This document shows, one piece after another, positions 11,521 to 25,400 of a stretch of DNA of 64,000 nt (positions are counted from its first letter, which is position 1; each line of letters begins with the position of its first letter). The translations under genes were made by a program, and so were the position numbers. The notes below the pieces were generated by a model. The model was not told where the DNA came from. It did not search any database and was given only the letters and a program-made list of their open reading frames with translations. The DNA comes from Drosophila pseudoobscura (taxonomy: Eukaryota; Arthropoda; Insecta; Diptera; Drosophilidae), in NCBI RefSeq assembly GCF_009870125.1, contig NC_046679.1:30318001-30382000 (forward strand), written 5' to 3'.

Positions 11521-14249
11521 CATGTTTGATTGTTTAACTTGTATTAGTAAAGTCAGTAAAGTCCTGCCAGCACAGGACAAACACACATCCACACAAAAGG
11601 GGTCAAAGAATAACAATCGTGGGAAACAAAGAGAGAAAAGAGAGGCAGATGAGGCTCTGGAAAAAGAAAACACAAGTGGCATATGGTATGTATCCATGCA
11701 TAATATATATAGCAAGTTGTATCCTTCATGCCAGTGAGTAATAGATATATTTACAGTGCGTTTCGGGAAGATAAAGTTTCCTCAATGAATTTCCGGTGAT
11801 CCTTAAAGCCTTGGCTTACATTTCGGCTACGTACTTTCTGTGGACACACTTACGTGATTAAGTGAAATTCCTGGAAAATCTATGCAGCTTTCTGTTTGCC
11901 AGAGAAGTACATGCATAATCTCTTTACCAACATGGAAAGTTCTCTATTGTTTCGCATATGAAATTCGTAATTCGTATATTTATGGCACTTGTCAGATTTC
12001 TGTCAATCTGGAAAGTTAACAATGCAATGGTTGATGACTCGTTCAGTTACGTGCACATGCTCGTTCACCCTTCAAAGAGCACTCCCTCCTCTGAATGTGA
12101 CATTTCCATGAATGATTCACTCAACAAAAAAAGGCGAAACCCCTTAAAAAGCAATGCCCATAATCGCTACACAAAATTGTGATGGATTGTTTTCTAGATT
12201 TTATTGTTTTTCAGTCGCTTTTGAAGGGAGGCAGAGCGGCAGAGTGTAGTTGGTTATTGCGACATGAACTGTTACACTATTGCCCTGCTGTTCGGTTCAT
12301 AGAACTCCAACGAGGAGAAGACAATACACAACTGGAGAATTATATACACGAGAATTCCTTTCATTTTCCTTGCAATCTTCCCCGCAACAAGCTGCAAGCT
12401 GCAATCTGCAATTTGTTGCCTCTGCCTCTGATGTAACGAGGCATCAGCACGAATGGAGGAACAGAACGGAACAGCAGAAGGTGCCCCTGCCCCCCAGTAG
12501 GGTGGATGTGTGTGCCCCTTCCACTGATTGCACAAAGGATGCCCGTCAAGTCCTTGGTGACGTGTTGAGCGAAAGAATGAGACAAGCAGCCAGTGCTAGA
12601 CAGCGGAGCCTCAGTGCACCTGAGCTGGAGGCGAGGGGCAAGACACTGCCAGTGGCAGATGATAAATCGTGCAAGGAGACACAGGAGCAGGAGCACGAGT
12701 ATCCATGTAAACTATCCCCAAGGAAACCCCTGCCATCAGCTGCAATTGCCACAACAGGAAACCATACATCTCCGTTGGCCCACATGGCGTATGAACAATA
12801 ATGGGGTAAATCTCTGGCAATTTAATTCCATTTCGTGTCCCTTTCCCAATCGATGAAAGCAAATTAGTTTCATAAAAGCCAACACAGTTCTAAGGAGATT
12901 GTTTTGTGCGAGTCCTGCTCTACTATTGTTCGTCCTGTTCCGCTCCCAGTGGCACGGCACTCCAGCTCCCTGTGGCAGACACCGCCGCCTGCTCTTCCGT
13001 CAACCGCGTCGTCATCATCATCATTATCAGGAACATCTGAAAGGCTTTGCTTGACTGTTGCATGTACGTAGGTTCCCCCTTCCCCTTCCTATGTTGTGTG
13101 TGTGTGTGTGCGCCAGTACACGTGCGGTCCAGAGCTTTGCCATTGACATCCCGTTACGCACGTTGCATGCTGCAACCCCTGCCCCGGCTTCTGCTGCTGG
13201 CGTTGCCTGAGCAACATGCAAAGCCCAAGTTTTTTGTGATGCATGTGCACAGCATGGGGTCCAGGACGGGGGGGGTCATCAGGCAAAGCTGGCAGTAGAT
13301 TTGGGTTTGGGGTTTGGGGTTACCATAGCAATGGATTACACTTAACCATGGGGCTTGGAGTGCACTGGCTAAAGGATACTCTGGATACCCTGTAGTACAT
13401 TTTTAAGGATTTACTCATAATTTGTTATTGATTGCGATGGAAGGATAAGATCCTTATGTTTTTAATCTCATTAGCGATTATTTAGGTCATATATAAATTA
13501 ATGTTATAAATATAATTGGAAGTGATAATTTGAGCAAAAATAAGATCTAAGAAGTGGTTTTCTGCGCTGTTTCGACAACCATTCGATAAGTTTTTGCTGT
13601 CATCCTATAATCTCTATATCCTTTATCCCTTTGCACAAACATCATATACCCTTCCGCAAGGTTACAGAAAAACTCCCTCCCCCCGAGCAACAGTTGTGTG
13701 CATTGTGTACTGCGTAGCCACTAACATAGAGAATTATACAGAGAGAGAGCGTTAAAGACAGCTTGGGGGGGTAGTGGGTTAGAACTGTTCTATGGGTTGG
13801 CACGGGGCAGTGCTCACAATGCAACGAACCGTGGGCTGATGACGCGGCTTGAGGGCAAAGTATATAGTATTAATAAGGTGAGGCCTCAACCAGAGAGCTC
13901 ACACTGACCCCGGTGCTGGAGTGGAAGGCAGGGAGAAAATATGCCGCTGGAAGAGTGGAAGCACCTTACCTCAGTATCATTGTACCTTGGCCGCTATTCA
14001 GCAGCGATTGCAAGGTTCGCTCGGATCCAAGCAACAGTTAAGCTGCTGCCTGGCTGGAATCTCCGTCTCCGTCGACACATTCTTCAATAAGCAACCGGCG
14101 CGAGCGCACGCGTTAACGGAACACTAGAACGCTTTTTACCTATTCCTCTATTGAATATTTTAGAGAAGAACATATCCAAAGAAAAGTTCTGGAAGAGAAC
14201 ATCTCGTAGTAATCCACTTCCAGGAGATTGCAAGAGATCGCTGCCCAAG

Positions 14250-16685
14250 ATGGTGCCCCGTGGTGCAAATGTGTTGTGGTTCCGTCATGGTCTTCGGCTG
14301 CACGACAATCCCGCCCTGTTGGCAGCCCTCGAGGAGAAAGATCAAGGCATTCCCCTGATACCCGTATTCATATTCGACGGCGAGAGTGCAGGTGAGAGCG
14401 GGGAAAAGCACAATAAGAGTATTTTTCATCTCGTTTACAATTTGCATGCTCTTTCCGTCTGTGAGCTAATATCGTTTTTGATTTTATTCCGTCTTGCACT
14501 GCGGTTATCACATTTTTATTTTCGCGTCTTCCACCCACTCTGTGGCGGAATGAAAGCTCAGCAAATGCAGTTTTTTTGATGGTTCAAGGGGGGAGGGCTG
14601 TAGGGAAGGTGCGAACGCTTTTGCATGGCGGAGCAAAACAAACGGTGCGTTCTAATACGATTTGCGGCGAGGGTTTGTACAATGGGAGAGTGGTAAAGTT
14701 AATAGAGAGAGGGAGAGAGAGTGAGAGATGTGATGAGAATGCTAAGAACCCTACACAGAGAGGAAGCGAGAGAGCACAGCTGTGGAATACAATGCACTTT
14801 TAAGCGGCTTGCAGCTTAGTGGGAGAGCGCGCGAAAAAGCTACTAATTTTACCGATAAGAGGGGAGCTTTACGCCAGCATTTGCGGGAGAAGAGAGTGAG
14901 AATTAATTACAGCAATTGAAGATGCAAAAAGCTACTGTTTGAAAGCTACACTAAACGAAAAATGATCATACGCATGGCATTGCTGCGAAATTTATGAGAA
15001 GTGCAGAAAAATAAGCAACTTGTGAGGAAAGGAGTATATGTTATAATTTTCTCTGTTTTTCTGAGCAATTATTACCTCTCCCCTCCAAGGCACCAAAAGC
15101 GTGGGCTACAACCGTATGCGCTTCCTGCTGGACTCTCTGCAGGACCTCGACGAGCAACTGCAGTCGGCCACCGAGGGACGCGGTCGGCTGTTCGTGTTCG
15201 AGGGCGAGCCGACGCTCATCTTCCGGCGGCTGCACGAGCAAGTGCGTCTGCACAAGATCTGTGCCGAACTGGACTGCGAGCCCATCTGGAACGAACGGGA
15301 TGAGTCCGCCAGGCTGCTGTGCCGCGAGCTGGGCATCGAGTACGTGGAGAAGGTGTCCCACACGCTGTGGGATCCACGCCTCGTGATCGAGACGAACGGC
15401 GGCATACCTCCACTGACCTATCAGATGTTCCTCGTAATTATTTCCCTTTATTTTATAGATTCCTTGTGGTTGTAGTCTTTTTTTTTGCAGCACACTGTGC
15501 AAATCATTGGAGTGCCACCGCGACCCGCAATCGATGCCCACATCAATGATGCCACATTTATCCAACTGGCGCCGGAACTAAGGCAACATCTGGGCTGTTT
15601 CGATCAGGTTCCCAATCCGGAGCACTTCAACATCTACAGCGACAACATGGGCTTCCTGGCGAAGATAAATTGGCGCGGCGGCGAGACCCAGGCCCTGGCG
15701 CTCCTCGAGGAGCGCTTGAAGGTGGAGAGGAACGCCTTTGAGCGGGGCTACTATCTGCCCAACCAGGCGAATCCCAACATCCAGGAGGCTCCCAAGTCGA
15801 TGAGTGCCCACCTGCGTTTCGGCTGCCTCTCCGTGCGCCGCTTCTACTGGAGCGTCCACGATCTCTTCGAGAATGTCCAGCTGGCGGCCTGTGTCCGCGG
15901 CGTTCAGATAGAGGGCGGCGCACATATCACCGGGCAGCTTATCTGGCGGGAGTACTTCTACACGATGTCTGTGAACAATCCCAACTACGACCGCATGGAG
16001 GGAAATGAGATATGCCTGACCATACCTTGGGCAAAACCCGATGAAAATCTCCTGCAGCGCTGGCGCTTGGGACAGACGGGTTTCCCCCTGATCGATGGTG
16101 CCATGCGGCAGCTCCTTGCCGAGGGCTGGCTGCATCACACGCTCCGCAACACGGTGGCCACCTTCCTCACCCGCGGCGGGCTCTGGCAGAGCTGGGAGCC
16201 CGGCTTGAAGCACTTTCTCAAGTATCTGCTCGATGCCGATTGGTCGGTGTGTGCTGGCAACTGGATGTGGGTCTCGAGCTCGGCCTTTGAGCGCCTGCTG
16301 GACTCTTCTTTGGTGACCTGTCCTGTGGCACTGGCCAAGCGACTCGATCCGGAGGGGGTTTACATTAGGAGATATGTCCCAGAGCTGAAGAATTTACCCA
16401 AGGAATATATGTGAGTATGCTGATTAATTTTTAGGGAGTTCTGATCCTCATTTTATATCCGTCTACAGCCACGAACCCTGGCGCTTGTCGGCGGAGCAGC
16501 AGGTGAAGTTCGAGTGCCTGATTGGAGTCCACTATCCAGAGCGGATTATAGATCTATCGAAGGCCGTGAAGCGCAACATGATGGCCATGACTGCGCTGCG
16601 GAACTCCCTGATCACACCGCCGCCCCATTGCCGGCCCTCCAACGAGGAGGAAGTGCGTCAATTCTTCTGGCTGGCCAACTATTAA
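14250..16685 (+). CDS. cry: Cryptochrome, blue-light circadian photoreceptor, 540 aa
   Basis: Four coding exons: 14250-14391, 15090-15433, 15491-16410 and 16469-16685. They total 1623 nt (540 aa plus stop), and every junction has GT/AG and matching phase. The protein aligns nearly without gaps to D. melanogaster CRY: N-terminal photolyase-related domain (start [17 protein letters not shown]), then the FAD-binding helical domain. Visible are [10 protein letters not shown], the electron-transfer tryptophans expected at 394, 397 (LWQSW) and 420 (GNW), and Cys416 in SVCAGNW. CRY binds FAD, is activated by blue light, and binds Timeless and Jetlag to reset the clock in neurons and peripheral tissue. 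The C-terminal tail keeps EEEVRQFFW, including the FFW segment that occupies the lesion-binding pocket, but ends LANY instead of the LADVVV of D. melanogaster. The start ATG aligns with the known start. The first intron (698 nt) is the longest. Confidence 0.98.
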
Positions 16686-19417
16686 ATGGAATCTACTACC
16701 ATAATCCCTATATCAATGTTCAAAATACCTCTACATACCATATATCCTACTCTATACTCTATACGAATAAATAGTCAATTGTCCGCGCGTGTGTGTATAT
16801 TATATATAATTAATGATGCTTTATTTTAATTAATTAAAATAATTTCTACAATACAATTTGTATGGTTTTTCGTTTTTATTTTTAATTTTTTGTTTTGGTT
16901 TTGTTTTGTTTTTTTTTTTTAACAGCTTATAACTTGCGTTTTACTCATGTATCAATTATCAATTTGTTGTTGTAATTTTAGCTTATATTTTTAAAAATCA
17001 TTTATGTTGTATATATAATTATTATTATCATTTGTATTACGTTTATCAAATTATACGTTAATTAACAGCTTTAATTAAATAGGGCTTTCCTTTAGTTTTT
17101 ATATTGTTTTTAGCTTTATTTCGAGAAAAATTGAACGCGAATTAATTTCAAAAATTGAAATCGAATTTGATGGTTTTTTTATGTAATGAGAATGAATCGT
17201 TATATAGTATGTATATCCTTATAATTTGTCTAAATTGTGGTGTATATTTTATTTTAATGCCTAAAATTCTGGTATTCTTCGTTCTAATAGATGTGTGTGG
17301 TGTAGGGGGCGGAGAGGGTGAGAGTGTGGTGCCATACAAATGAAATATATTATAGATATACGTAGGGGTTATACGATGGATGCTGGATGGGACCTATAAA
17401 GGAATTATTGTTTGAAATTTGAGTCCCTCGACAGTTTGGAGTTTTTTTTTGTTTTCTAAAGACTTAACCTCGATCCGGCCGAGGATTTTTTAGCACGTCA
17501 GTAAACACATTTAGAGAGGCGAACGCACGCACATTGAGTAGAGAGGAGAAGTATCTATGTATGTATAATCAATCAACCAATCAATCAATCATTAACCAAC
17601 GAACCAACGCATGAACGAGAACTCACACAGCAAATAACAATTTGAGGCAATTTTTATACATTATGGAATCAATATATGTATATATGTATAGGTATGTATA
17701 TATATATAGGTAGTATTTTGTATGTTGTATATATCTCGTAAACGCATTTCGCTTTTGCTGTTATTATATTTTTAAAGTACTCCTCGATTCAAGTGTATAT
17801 ATGGATGTATGTATGTACATATGCCGATGCATTCACTATGTTTATGTATATATTTTCCGAGTGGCTATCGTATCTGTGTCTGTCTGTTCGTCTGTTTGAG
17901 TGATATAAAAATAAAAGCTGCTCCCTCAATCCATGGAGTGCCGCATGCAATATTCCCCCCGCACTTAAATCCCACTTGATGTCCATCTGAATGCTTTAAG
18001 CCTATGAGGTTCAATTATATCCATTTGTAGCCTTTTAATGTTAAATGTTAATGTCTTTAATCTTTAATCTTTAATCGGGTGCATTGTCTGTCTCTGTGTG
18101 TAAGTGTGCTTTAAGATCATTTAAAAAGCTTGTAGTTCTTGTTTCTGTTTTGTTCGGTATAGATTCTTTTTAGTTGCAAAATGGACGTTTCATAGATAGA
18201 TATAGATATACACGGTAGATACATAGTATGTATAAGGTATTCTTTCCCTTCCTTCCTTCTTTGAGCAGAAAATGTAGCGGCAGATGGTAAAAAGTTCTTT
18301 GAAGCGAGAGACACGTGTCCTGTGCAGAAGTGGGGATTGGATTGGATTGTGTGTTTGTGTGTCTAAGGTGGTTTTATTTTCTTTCTTTTTTTTTTTAGTA
18401 TAATTTTAGGCATTTTTATCGAGTAGATATTGGCAGTTTTCTAGTGTTTGTTTATGCTCGAAGAAAACTATTGGCTATCACGATCCTTCTTAAGTCCTTC
18501 AACCCAATGAAAGGCAAGTGGTTTGCCCCACAACCACCAGCGAGCCTCCAGCTACCCCGCCTACTCCGCAGATTGTTACATTGACTTTTGAAATGCAAAT
18601 CAAATGCAGACCGCAGGATGCATAAACCATGAATGCAAATAAACCCTGCACTGCACTGCATGGAATGCTCATATCTATCTGTTGAGATGCCTCAACAATC
18701 TGTTCTCCGTCTGTCTCTCCCTACTTCTATAGAAATCACATGTTCAAAATGCTCTGCGAACCCGCCTCCAGGCATTCCCCTGGACTCCCCTCCCTCCCGT
18801 CCCTTTCGATTCTCATTTATTCGTTCATTTCGAATGTGTGGTGTGGTGGCTTTTGTGTGTTTAACTTTTTACATTAATCTGTCATTTGGTTTTATTTCAA
18901 AATTTATACAAAATGCAACTTAAATCAATTTCCATTTTGAATTCCATTACAAGGAGCAGGAAAAACGAATCGGGATGCGGGATCCCTTCCGTGAATACAT
19001 TTTACATGCGACCGCAGGTTTTGAGGGGGGATTTTCCTGCAATTTCTGGTTTCTGGAATTGGTTTTTCTTTTTTGTTTGTTGTCGGGTGCGCTACTATTA
19101 TGTAACTAAACTTTTATTTCTTACTCGTACTTTCTTGTCATACACTTGGTGTTCTTTTTTGTGGTGTTGATGCCGCCGCGCCTTCAAAATTGCTTTCATT
19201 TCGTTAATGCTTTTGCTTTTCGATTTTCGATTTTCAGTTTTGGTGTTTTTTGTTTTTGTTTTTGTTTTTGTTTTTCTTTGTTTTTATAACGTAAATTTAT
19301 TTATGCAATTTGTATCTCCATTTTGTTGTTTTGCTTTGCCTTTTAGTTTTTTGTTGTTTTACTCCTTTTTACAATACACATTTTATATAATTTGTTTTAC
19401 AATTTTCTACAATATAT
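16686..19417. other. T-rich interval between the convergent 3' ends of cry and vib
   Basis: The plus strand is very T-rich (for example the TTTTGTTTTG runs at 16875-16920 and 19220-19300), as expected if much of it is 3' UTR of vib on the minus strand. Other contents: TATATG-type repeats at 17675-17715 and an AATCAATC tract at 17565-17595. A CACGTG E-box occurs near 18311. I see no coding gene. A long vib 3' UTR is an inference. Confidence 0.5.
16766..16771 (+). terminator. cry: Polyadenylation signal of cry
   Basis: AATAAA 81 bases after the cry stop codon, followed within 30 bases by GT-rich DNA (GCGTGTGTGTATAT), the usual arrangement of a fly 3' end. Confidence 0.7.
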
Positions 19418-22400
19418 TTAATCGGCATCCGCACGCATGCCCCGCACTTCGCCCACCTGCCGCGCCTTGTCCAGCTCCTCCTTGACCTTCTCCTCGATGG
19501 CGCGAATGTCCTCCATTGTTAGACCGTACCAGCGATCAGTAGAACAGAAAACTTGGCTATAAATATAGCAGAGGCACAAGATTCGATTAATTAAGAGCTT
19601 AAGAGTGCTCCCTTTTGGGTGTCATTTACCGATGGAAGTTTGTGAAGAGGCGTCGCTCTGACTTTTGTATGAAATTCTCTACTCTTGTCTGCAGGCCGAA
19701 CCATTTGAATTCGCATGTCACCAGCTTGTAGCAGGTCATCACGGGATCCACACGCTTTTTCCAATCGGCACCGAGCAGGGGCCCACGTCCCGTCTTCTTT
19801 GACTGGTAGCTGGCAAGGGGAAAAGCCATTTAAAATCAGTTTATGGGCATATAGATTGAGGTCTTACGTGGTGGGATCCTCTTCGGGCTTAAAGTCTGCA
19901 GGCAATATCGGATCATTGGCAATGTCGATGTGCACTACTTCGCGTGCTTTCAGCTTATCCGGCGTCAGCTCGTGCACCTGCAACACACAGTAGGAATAGA
20001 TCAAAGGGGAAACAGATCACAAACAGAACAGAGACCTTAAGACAATTTCATTCAAGACATTGAAAGCGATTCTATATATGTCTAGCGAGTGACATGCACA
20101 TGGATAAGCAAAAATAACGAAACAAAAATGTAGCAAAATATAGAATTTAAAGGCCACGGCCAACCGCACACACTCACATTCGGTAGATCGCCAAGGTCAT
20201 TGTCGAAATGATTTGATTCGATATGCATAAGAAAGTTTTTGTCCATATAACCAGGATTCTTATTAACAGAAGAACAGAACAGTTGTACAGAGATCAAAAA
20301 CCATAAGCCATAAACCATAAAAGCCAAAACCAAGCCAAAGGAAAACGTTAGTGGGGAAACACACACACAAGCAAATTGCATGGACGATCGATTGATTGAT
20401 TGATATTAGTCGATATATGGCGATAAATGAGATTTTAAATGAAAAGGAGAAAAGGAGGAACACAAATTAGTGGCATTTTGTCAGGGATCCATGACTTACA
20501 TTCTCTGAATCGCCCGCATCGCCGACGTGCAGCGTGTCGATGATTATTTTAAAGGCATCTTTCATGAATTTGGGATTCTAGAAATTCGATAAATCAAAAC
20601 AACAGATTTTTGTCATAAATCTAATGATCACCCTCCCCCCCCCCCACGCTTTTCCCACATCCCCCATTGATGATAGACCCCTTAGTCCATTTACCGTGAT
20701 AATTGTTCGACAATAGGGATATGCATTCCATGCCTCCTCGTGGATCTCCAGAGAGCCCTTGGGTGCCAATAGTCTTATGTACGCTGGAACTTTTGATTGC
20801 AGATGATAGATCTTATATGTATATTGACCGGAAGTGTATTTGCCACCTGCAGGAAACACACAAGAAAACAAACAAGGATTATTATACGGATCATCGGTAG
20901 AATAAACAGGATTAAGTGGCTCCTCACCGAGCAGTGGAAAGTTGTCGAAGGGCTCGTTCTTTAATACCTCAATGCCCTCGCCACCGCCTGTGTTCTCCTT
21001 CGACGCCTCGGCCACTGAGAACAATTGTGCAACTTGATACTGACAAAAAAAAGAAGAAGAGAAGAAAAGAAAAGTTTCATTAACTCTGAGCGGCTTGCGG
21101 GTCTCCTCCTTCTCCTCTCTTACCTCTTCCACAGTCAATGGCAAAGTCACGCGGCTGCAAGGAGAAATATCAACGAGAGAGAGAGAGAAAGAGAGGGCAT
21201 AAGCGAATGAAGGCATAAAAGGTAACATTACAAGATTTTAATTAAGTTTTATATATGTATATATCGTGTGTACGTGTATATAACATTTTTTTAATTAAAT
21301 GCAGGCCCTGTGCATAAAAGGACATTCCGATACTCTACTGAAGGATGGGAAGGGTTACTTGGGGGTTTGACACAAGCCACAAAAGTATTTGCTCAGGAAA
21401 TCTTAGAAATAACTTTATTTAATGGCCACAAGACCACAGACCACACGCCACTTAGCCGCAACTACTTTATTTTCTGAAGATACAGATACATATGCATATG
21501 TATGTACGTAAGATAAGCACTTTGATGGGGCAAACACTCTAGCTGATAATTGCCACACTTTCAAGCGCCACTCGGGCGTATACGTATCTGCCGCAAAGTT
21601 GAGATTCGTTTCGACTCGTTTCGTTCCACCTGCAGCATAATTTAAATTCTCGCATTTTAATTAAAAGCCGACACATAAATATGCATTGACCGAAAATAGC
21701 CAGCGACAAAAGTGCCGCCCCAAAAGCTTTTCCCATTTGCATGTGGCAGCCTCCAAAACGTGCAACACACACACACATTCGTCCTCTAATTACCAAAAAA
21801 AAAAAACATTGAAAAAAGGGTTGCAGATGGGGCTGCAGGAAGTGTGCTGTGGGTCCTTAGCATAATTATGCCACAGCCTTGAAACTTTTTTCGCATTGCC
21901 TGACTTTTGTTGCGGCTGTTGGTGGTGCCACATGCCGCAGCAGTGTCGTTCGGGGAGGGGGACGGACGCGGGACAATTTAATTGCACACAAATTTTAGCC
22001 AGAAAATATTTACCAGAGGCAACACGCAGCCGCTCAACGAAGTGGATATGCACTTTCCTTTCTTTGGATTACCCCTAATGTAACCTGAACATTCCAAGAG
22101 CTACAGCAAATCCCGAGAAATGGTTCCAAAATCCCACCAAAACCTTCCATTTAAACATGATTGGCAATGCTCCCCAAAGAGGAAGTTCACGTTTTGGCCA
22201 CATTTTGCGCAAGTTATTTTCCAAGAAACTGCAATCTAGGAGCCCAAGTCACGGGGAAAATGAAACGTTTGCACAGGTAGTAATAAAGGGTTAAATTGCT
22301 CCCCTGGTGATAATGCAGGATGGCGGCAGGAAGCCAAGCGACGTTCGGCATGCCACATCAAGGTGCAAAGCAAAGCTTTTCCTTGGCCATAAAGCACCAC

Positions 22401-25400
22401 ACGGCACCGTCTTGGCCCCATCCCAAGTTTATGAGCTGTCATTTTGGTCTTGTTGTTGTTGTTGTTGCTGCCTTTAACCCCCCACAACGAAACACACAAA
22501 ACACGAGGAACAATCAAACTGAGAAGCTGGGAACTTTGGTGCTTTGTTTGACGAGGAGACTGCTGTCGGCCGCTGCTGCTTCCAGACGCAATTAACCCTT
22601 TGGCCCTTCTGTTGACACTTGTAATGATGTGTTTCCTAATTGCCATCCGAATAGAGCAACTGGTGGGCGTGGTCGCCCAGAAAAGTTGCCTCAAACTATG
22701 CATCCCCCCTCGCCCCCTAGAAGGTTAAAGTTCGCTGTGTGCTGTCCCTGCCCCTGCCCCCTTTTTATTCAGTGTTTAACTTGTGACTTAGCTCATGCCA
22801 GGGATTCCCCATCAAGGGGGAAAGAGCTAGGGCTTAAGGTAAATTAAAACCTCCTTTTAATGCCACCTCTTAATTGTTAATGAAGTTATTCGCGAGTACA
22901 AAACTAATTAGAAAAGGCAAATAAATTGCAGGTCGAGTTTTTCGAAGGTGCCGCCGACTGTTAAAACCTCTCTTAAAGATGTTATTCAAGTTAAAGAGTT
23001 CATAGTTCAAAACCCCACTTTTAATCAATATTTATTGAACACACACAAAAAATATGAATTTCCCTTGAGAGATTCCCTCGATTTCAAGGCTCTTGGTTCA
23101 TTTATTTATTCTTTAATTAAAGTTCAAAGTTATTGACAGTTCAATTATCCATAACATTTATGTGGTTTTGTTGTTTCGTTGTTTTTCTTCTTTAAATATT
23201 CCTTCCTAATCCTTCAATTACTCTGAACAAAACTGGTACTCGAAACTTTTTTTTTCATCAAATTTCATCGTTTAATCAATTCAAATTGTAAAAGTTTTCG
23301 TCGCACAAATAAATTGGCAATAAAAAATTATTTCTCCTGTGTATATTTGTCTTTCTTTTTGGAAAGTTTTCTTTCGAGAAGAAGAAACTCATAAAATCCG
23401 AAAAATCAAAAACAAGAAGAAAATATTAAGGCCCCCAAAAGAACTAACAAAAACCCAAATAGTTTGTGACAAAAGTTTGTGTCCCAACCAGATACAGATA
23501 GAGATACAGATACATATATGCGAGTAAATAAATTTCCAGAGGGGTCTGCCAAGGGGCGGGGTCCTAAGGGAGCGAAAGAAATAATAGAAACAACATATCT
23601 ATGTACAAACTGGGTCAAAAATATCCCAATTCGAAAGATCAAACGATAGGAGACACGCCAAAGTCCTCCAATTCCCATGCACTGGGAGAAAAAACAGTGA
23701 CACCCAAAGAAAATAATTCCAATGGCCAGAGGCGTTAATGCACTGTTTTCTGTATTTCTCTCAGTGCATGTGCGAGTGACACACAATGAAAGCAATAAAG
23801 AAATTATGCAAAAACAAAACAACACGAAACAAAGTACAAAAGAAATCGCCACATATGCGATGAGCTAAAGCAGAGGAGGAGGCGGGGCTACAAGGGCCTG
23901 GGGTTTGCTTAAGGACTGTCGCCGGCGAGAATAAGAGAAGACAGACAGAAAGAAAGAAAGAGTGAATAAATAAAAGTCAACCGAGTCACGAAACAAACAA
24001 TAACAGCAGCAGAGAGCAGCGGGGGAGGAAGAGTGCTCTCTTAATGAGACCAAAGTTGCCGAAAGAAAAAACCCTCAAGGGGGTCTCGCGCTCTCCCTCT
24101 CTGCCTCTCTTCCCCTGTGGCCAAGCACAAGCAGGGAAATTGTTTGCTTTTGTTGGCATAATTGAAAATGGAAAGTGAATGTGTGAGTGGGACAGATTGA
24201 GTTTGACTCGAGCTGCGAGAGAGAGAGAGAGACGGGTCAGAGGGGGGGAAAAGGTGGGAGAGAGCTTCTGGCCATGGCTCTTGCGGTCGCTTCGTGGGCG
24301 GCCGCCACACTCGGACGACAATTGAAGGCTGAACTGAAGCACAGTAATAATTGATTTACTTCGCAGTAAAAGATGTCATGGGGAGAGATTGTAAGCGGGA
24401 GAATGGCTGGTGGCAAGGGGAGAGGTTGTATCCCACATATATGATATATGTATAATGAAGGTTGGTTTTTCTTTCAAGGGTATGATTCATTGAATCGATG
24501 AAAAAATCAAGTTAAAGCTAAAGGGAAGAAAAAAAGGCCATCAATGGAAGGCTGGAGACAAGAGTTTCCTTAGGATATCCATTCAGAAATACCACTAAAA
24601 TCGAAAGACAGAATGTCGAACAATATCTTCCCTACAAGAAAACACTTTCCAATCCATAAACCACATCAAATATACTCTCCAAAACTCTGCCTTCTCTTCT
24701 TGTGGGTAAGGGTCAAAGTCATAAGCACCCCCTGTGAAAACCTACAATTAAACTTAACCCAAAAAAACCCCACGATTGCCTTGGGATTAACCTTGTCTAA
24801 CAGTCGTCGTTTTTTGTTTTTTTTGTGTCTCTACGGGGCCCGCATATGGCATTAGGCCATCTGATCTACCATCAGTCACACTCAATTACCAACAATTTGT
24901 GGAGTACAATACATTCGAGTCGTGTAATGATAACACACAGACACATAGAGGCCTAAACGGCTACAAACGGGTCACAAACGTTTCCGTGTTATCTTATCAG
25001 AGAGAACGAAACGAGTACATGGAAAATACAAATGGCGGAACTGAAATTAGAGCTCGTGCCATTTTCAAATTGATTGGAGAGTGGAGAGAAGGCAGAGGGG
25101 GGCCGACCCCAAGATATGTCTGGGACACAAAGTACGCCTGTACGGGGGGGCTGTAAAAGTCACGCCAGAGTCACTCCAGAGTCACGCCAGAGTAATGTCA
25201 TGCTGACATTGAAAACCAGTTTCAGCTTTTAGAGATCAAAGTTGAAAGAATTAGAAAGAGAGAGAGACCACAAATAGAATACAGTGAAATCTATTTATCC
25301 AAAAGAGATAGAGAGAGAAAGAGAGATGTGAGAAATCAAATATGATATTCAATAACTAAATAACGAACAATTAGCGAAGCTTTTTCTCTACCCTTTTATG

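Larger units (their letters stand above)
2479..14249. other. 11.7 kb with no recognisable protein gene, between the EF-hand gene and cry
   Basis: ORFs here are short, mostly repeat-driven and unlike known proteins. Contents seen: (GT)n or (CA)n tracts near 6195-6220, 6660-6730, 7712-7740, 7870-7895, 10440-10500 and 13095-13112; a GGATACA tandem at about 3308-3340 followed by a GGAGTG tandem; two imperfect direct repeats (3946-4064 and 5638-5712); a GAGGGAAAACT tandem at 5207-5240; a GGGCGTG-rich run at 10160-10195; and a 26-codon hydrophobic ORF at 11440. The 3' UTR of the EF-hand gene and the 5' UTR and promoter of cry must lie at the ends. Enhancers or non-coding RNAs may be present but cannot be identified by eye. 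Confidence 0.6.

Noticed and set aside
12280-12801. 173-codon open frame on the plus strand
   Set aside because: Mixed composition without domains, no splice context, and overlapping open frames on both strands of the same length class; it looks like chance.
15578-16213. 211-codon open frame antisense to cry
   Set aside because: A mirror of the GC-rich coding exon; cry itself is certain.
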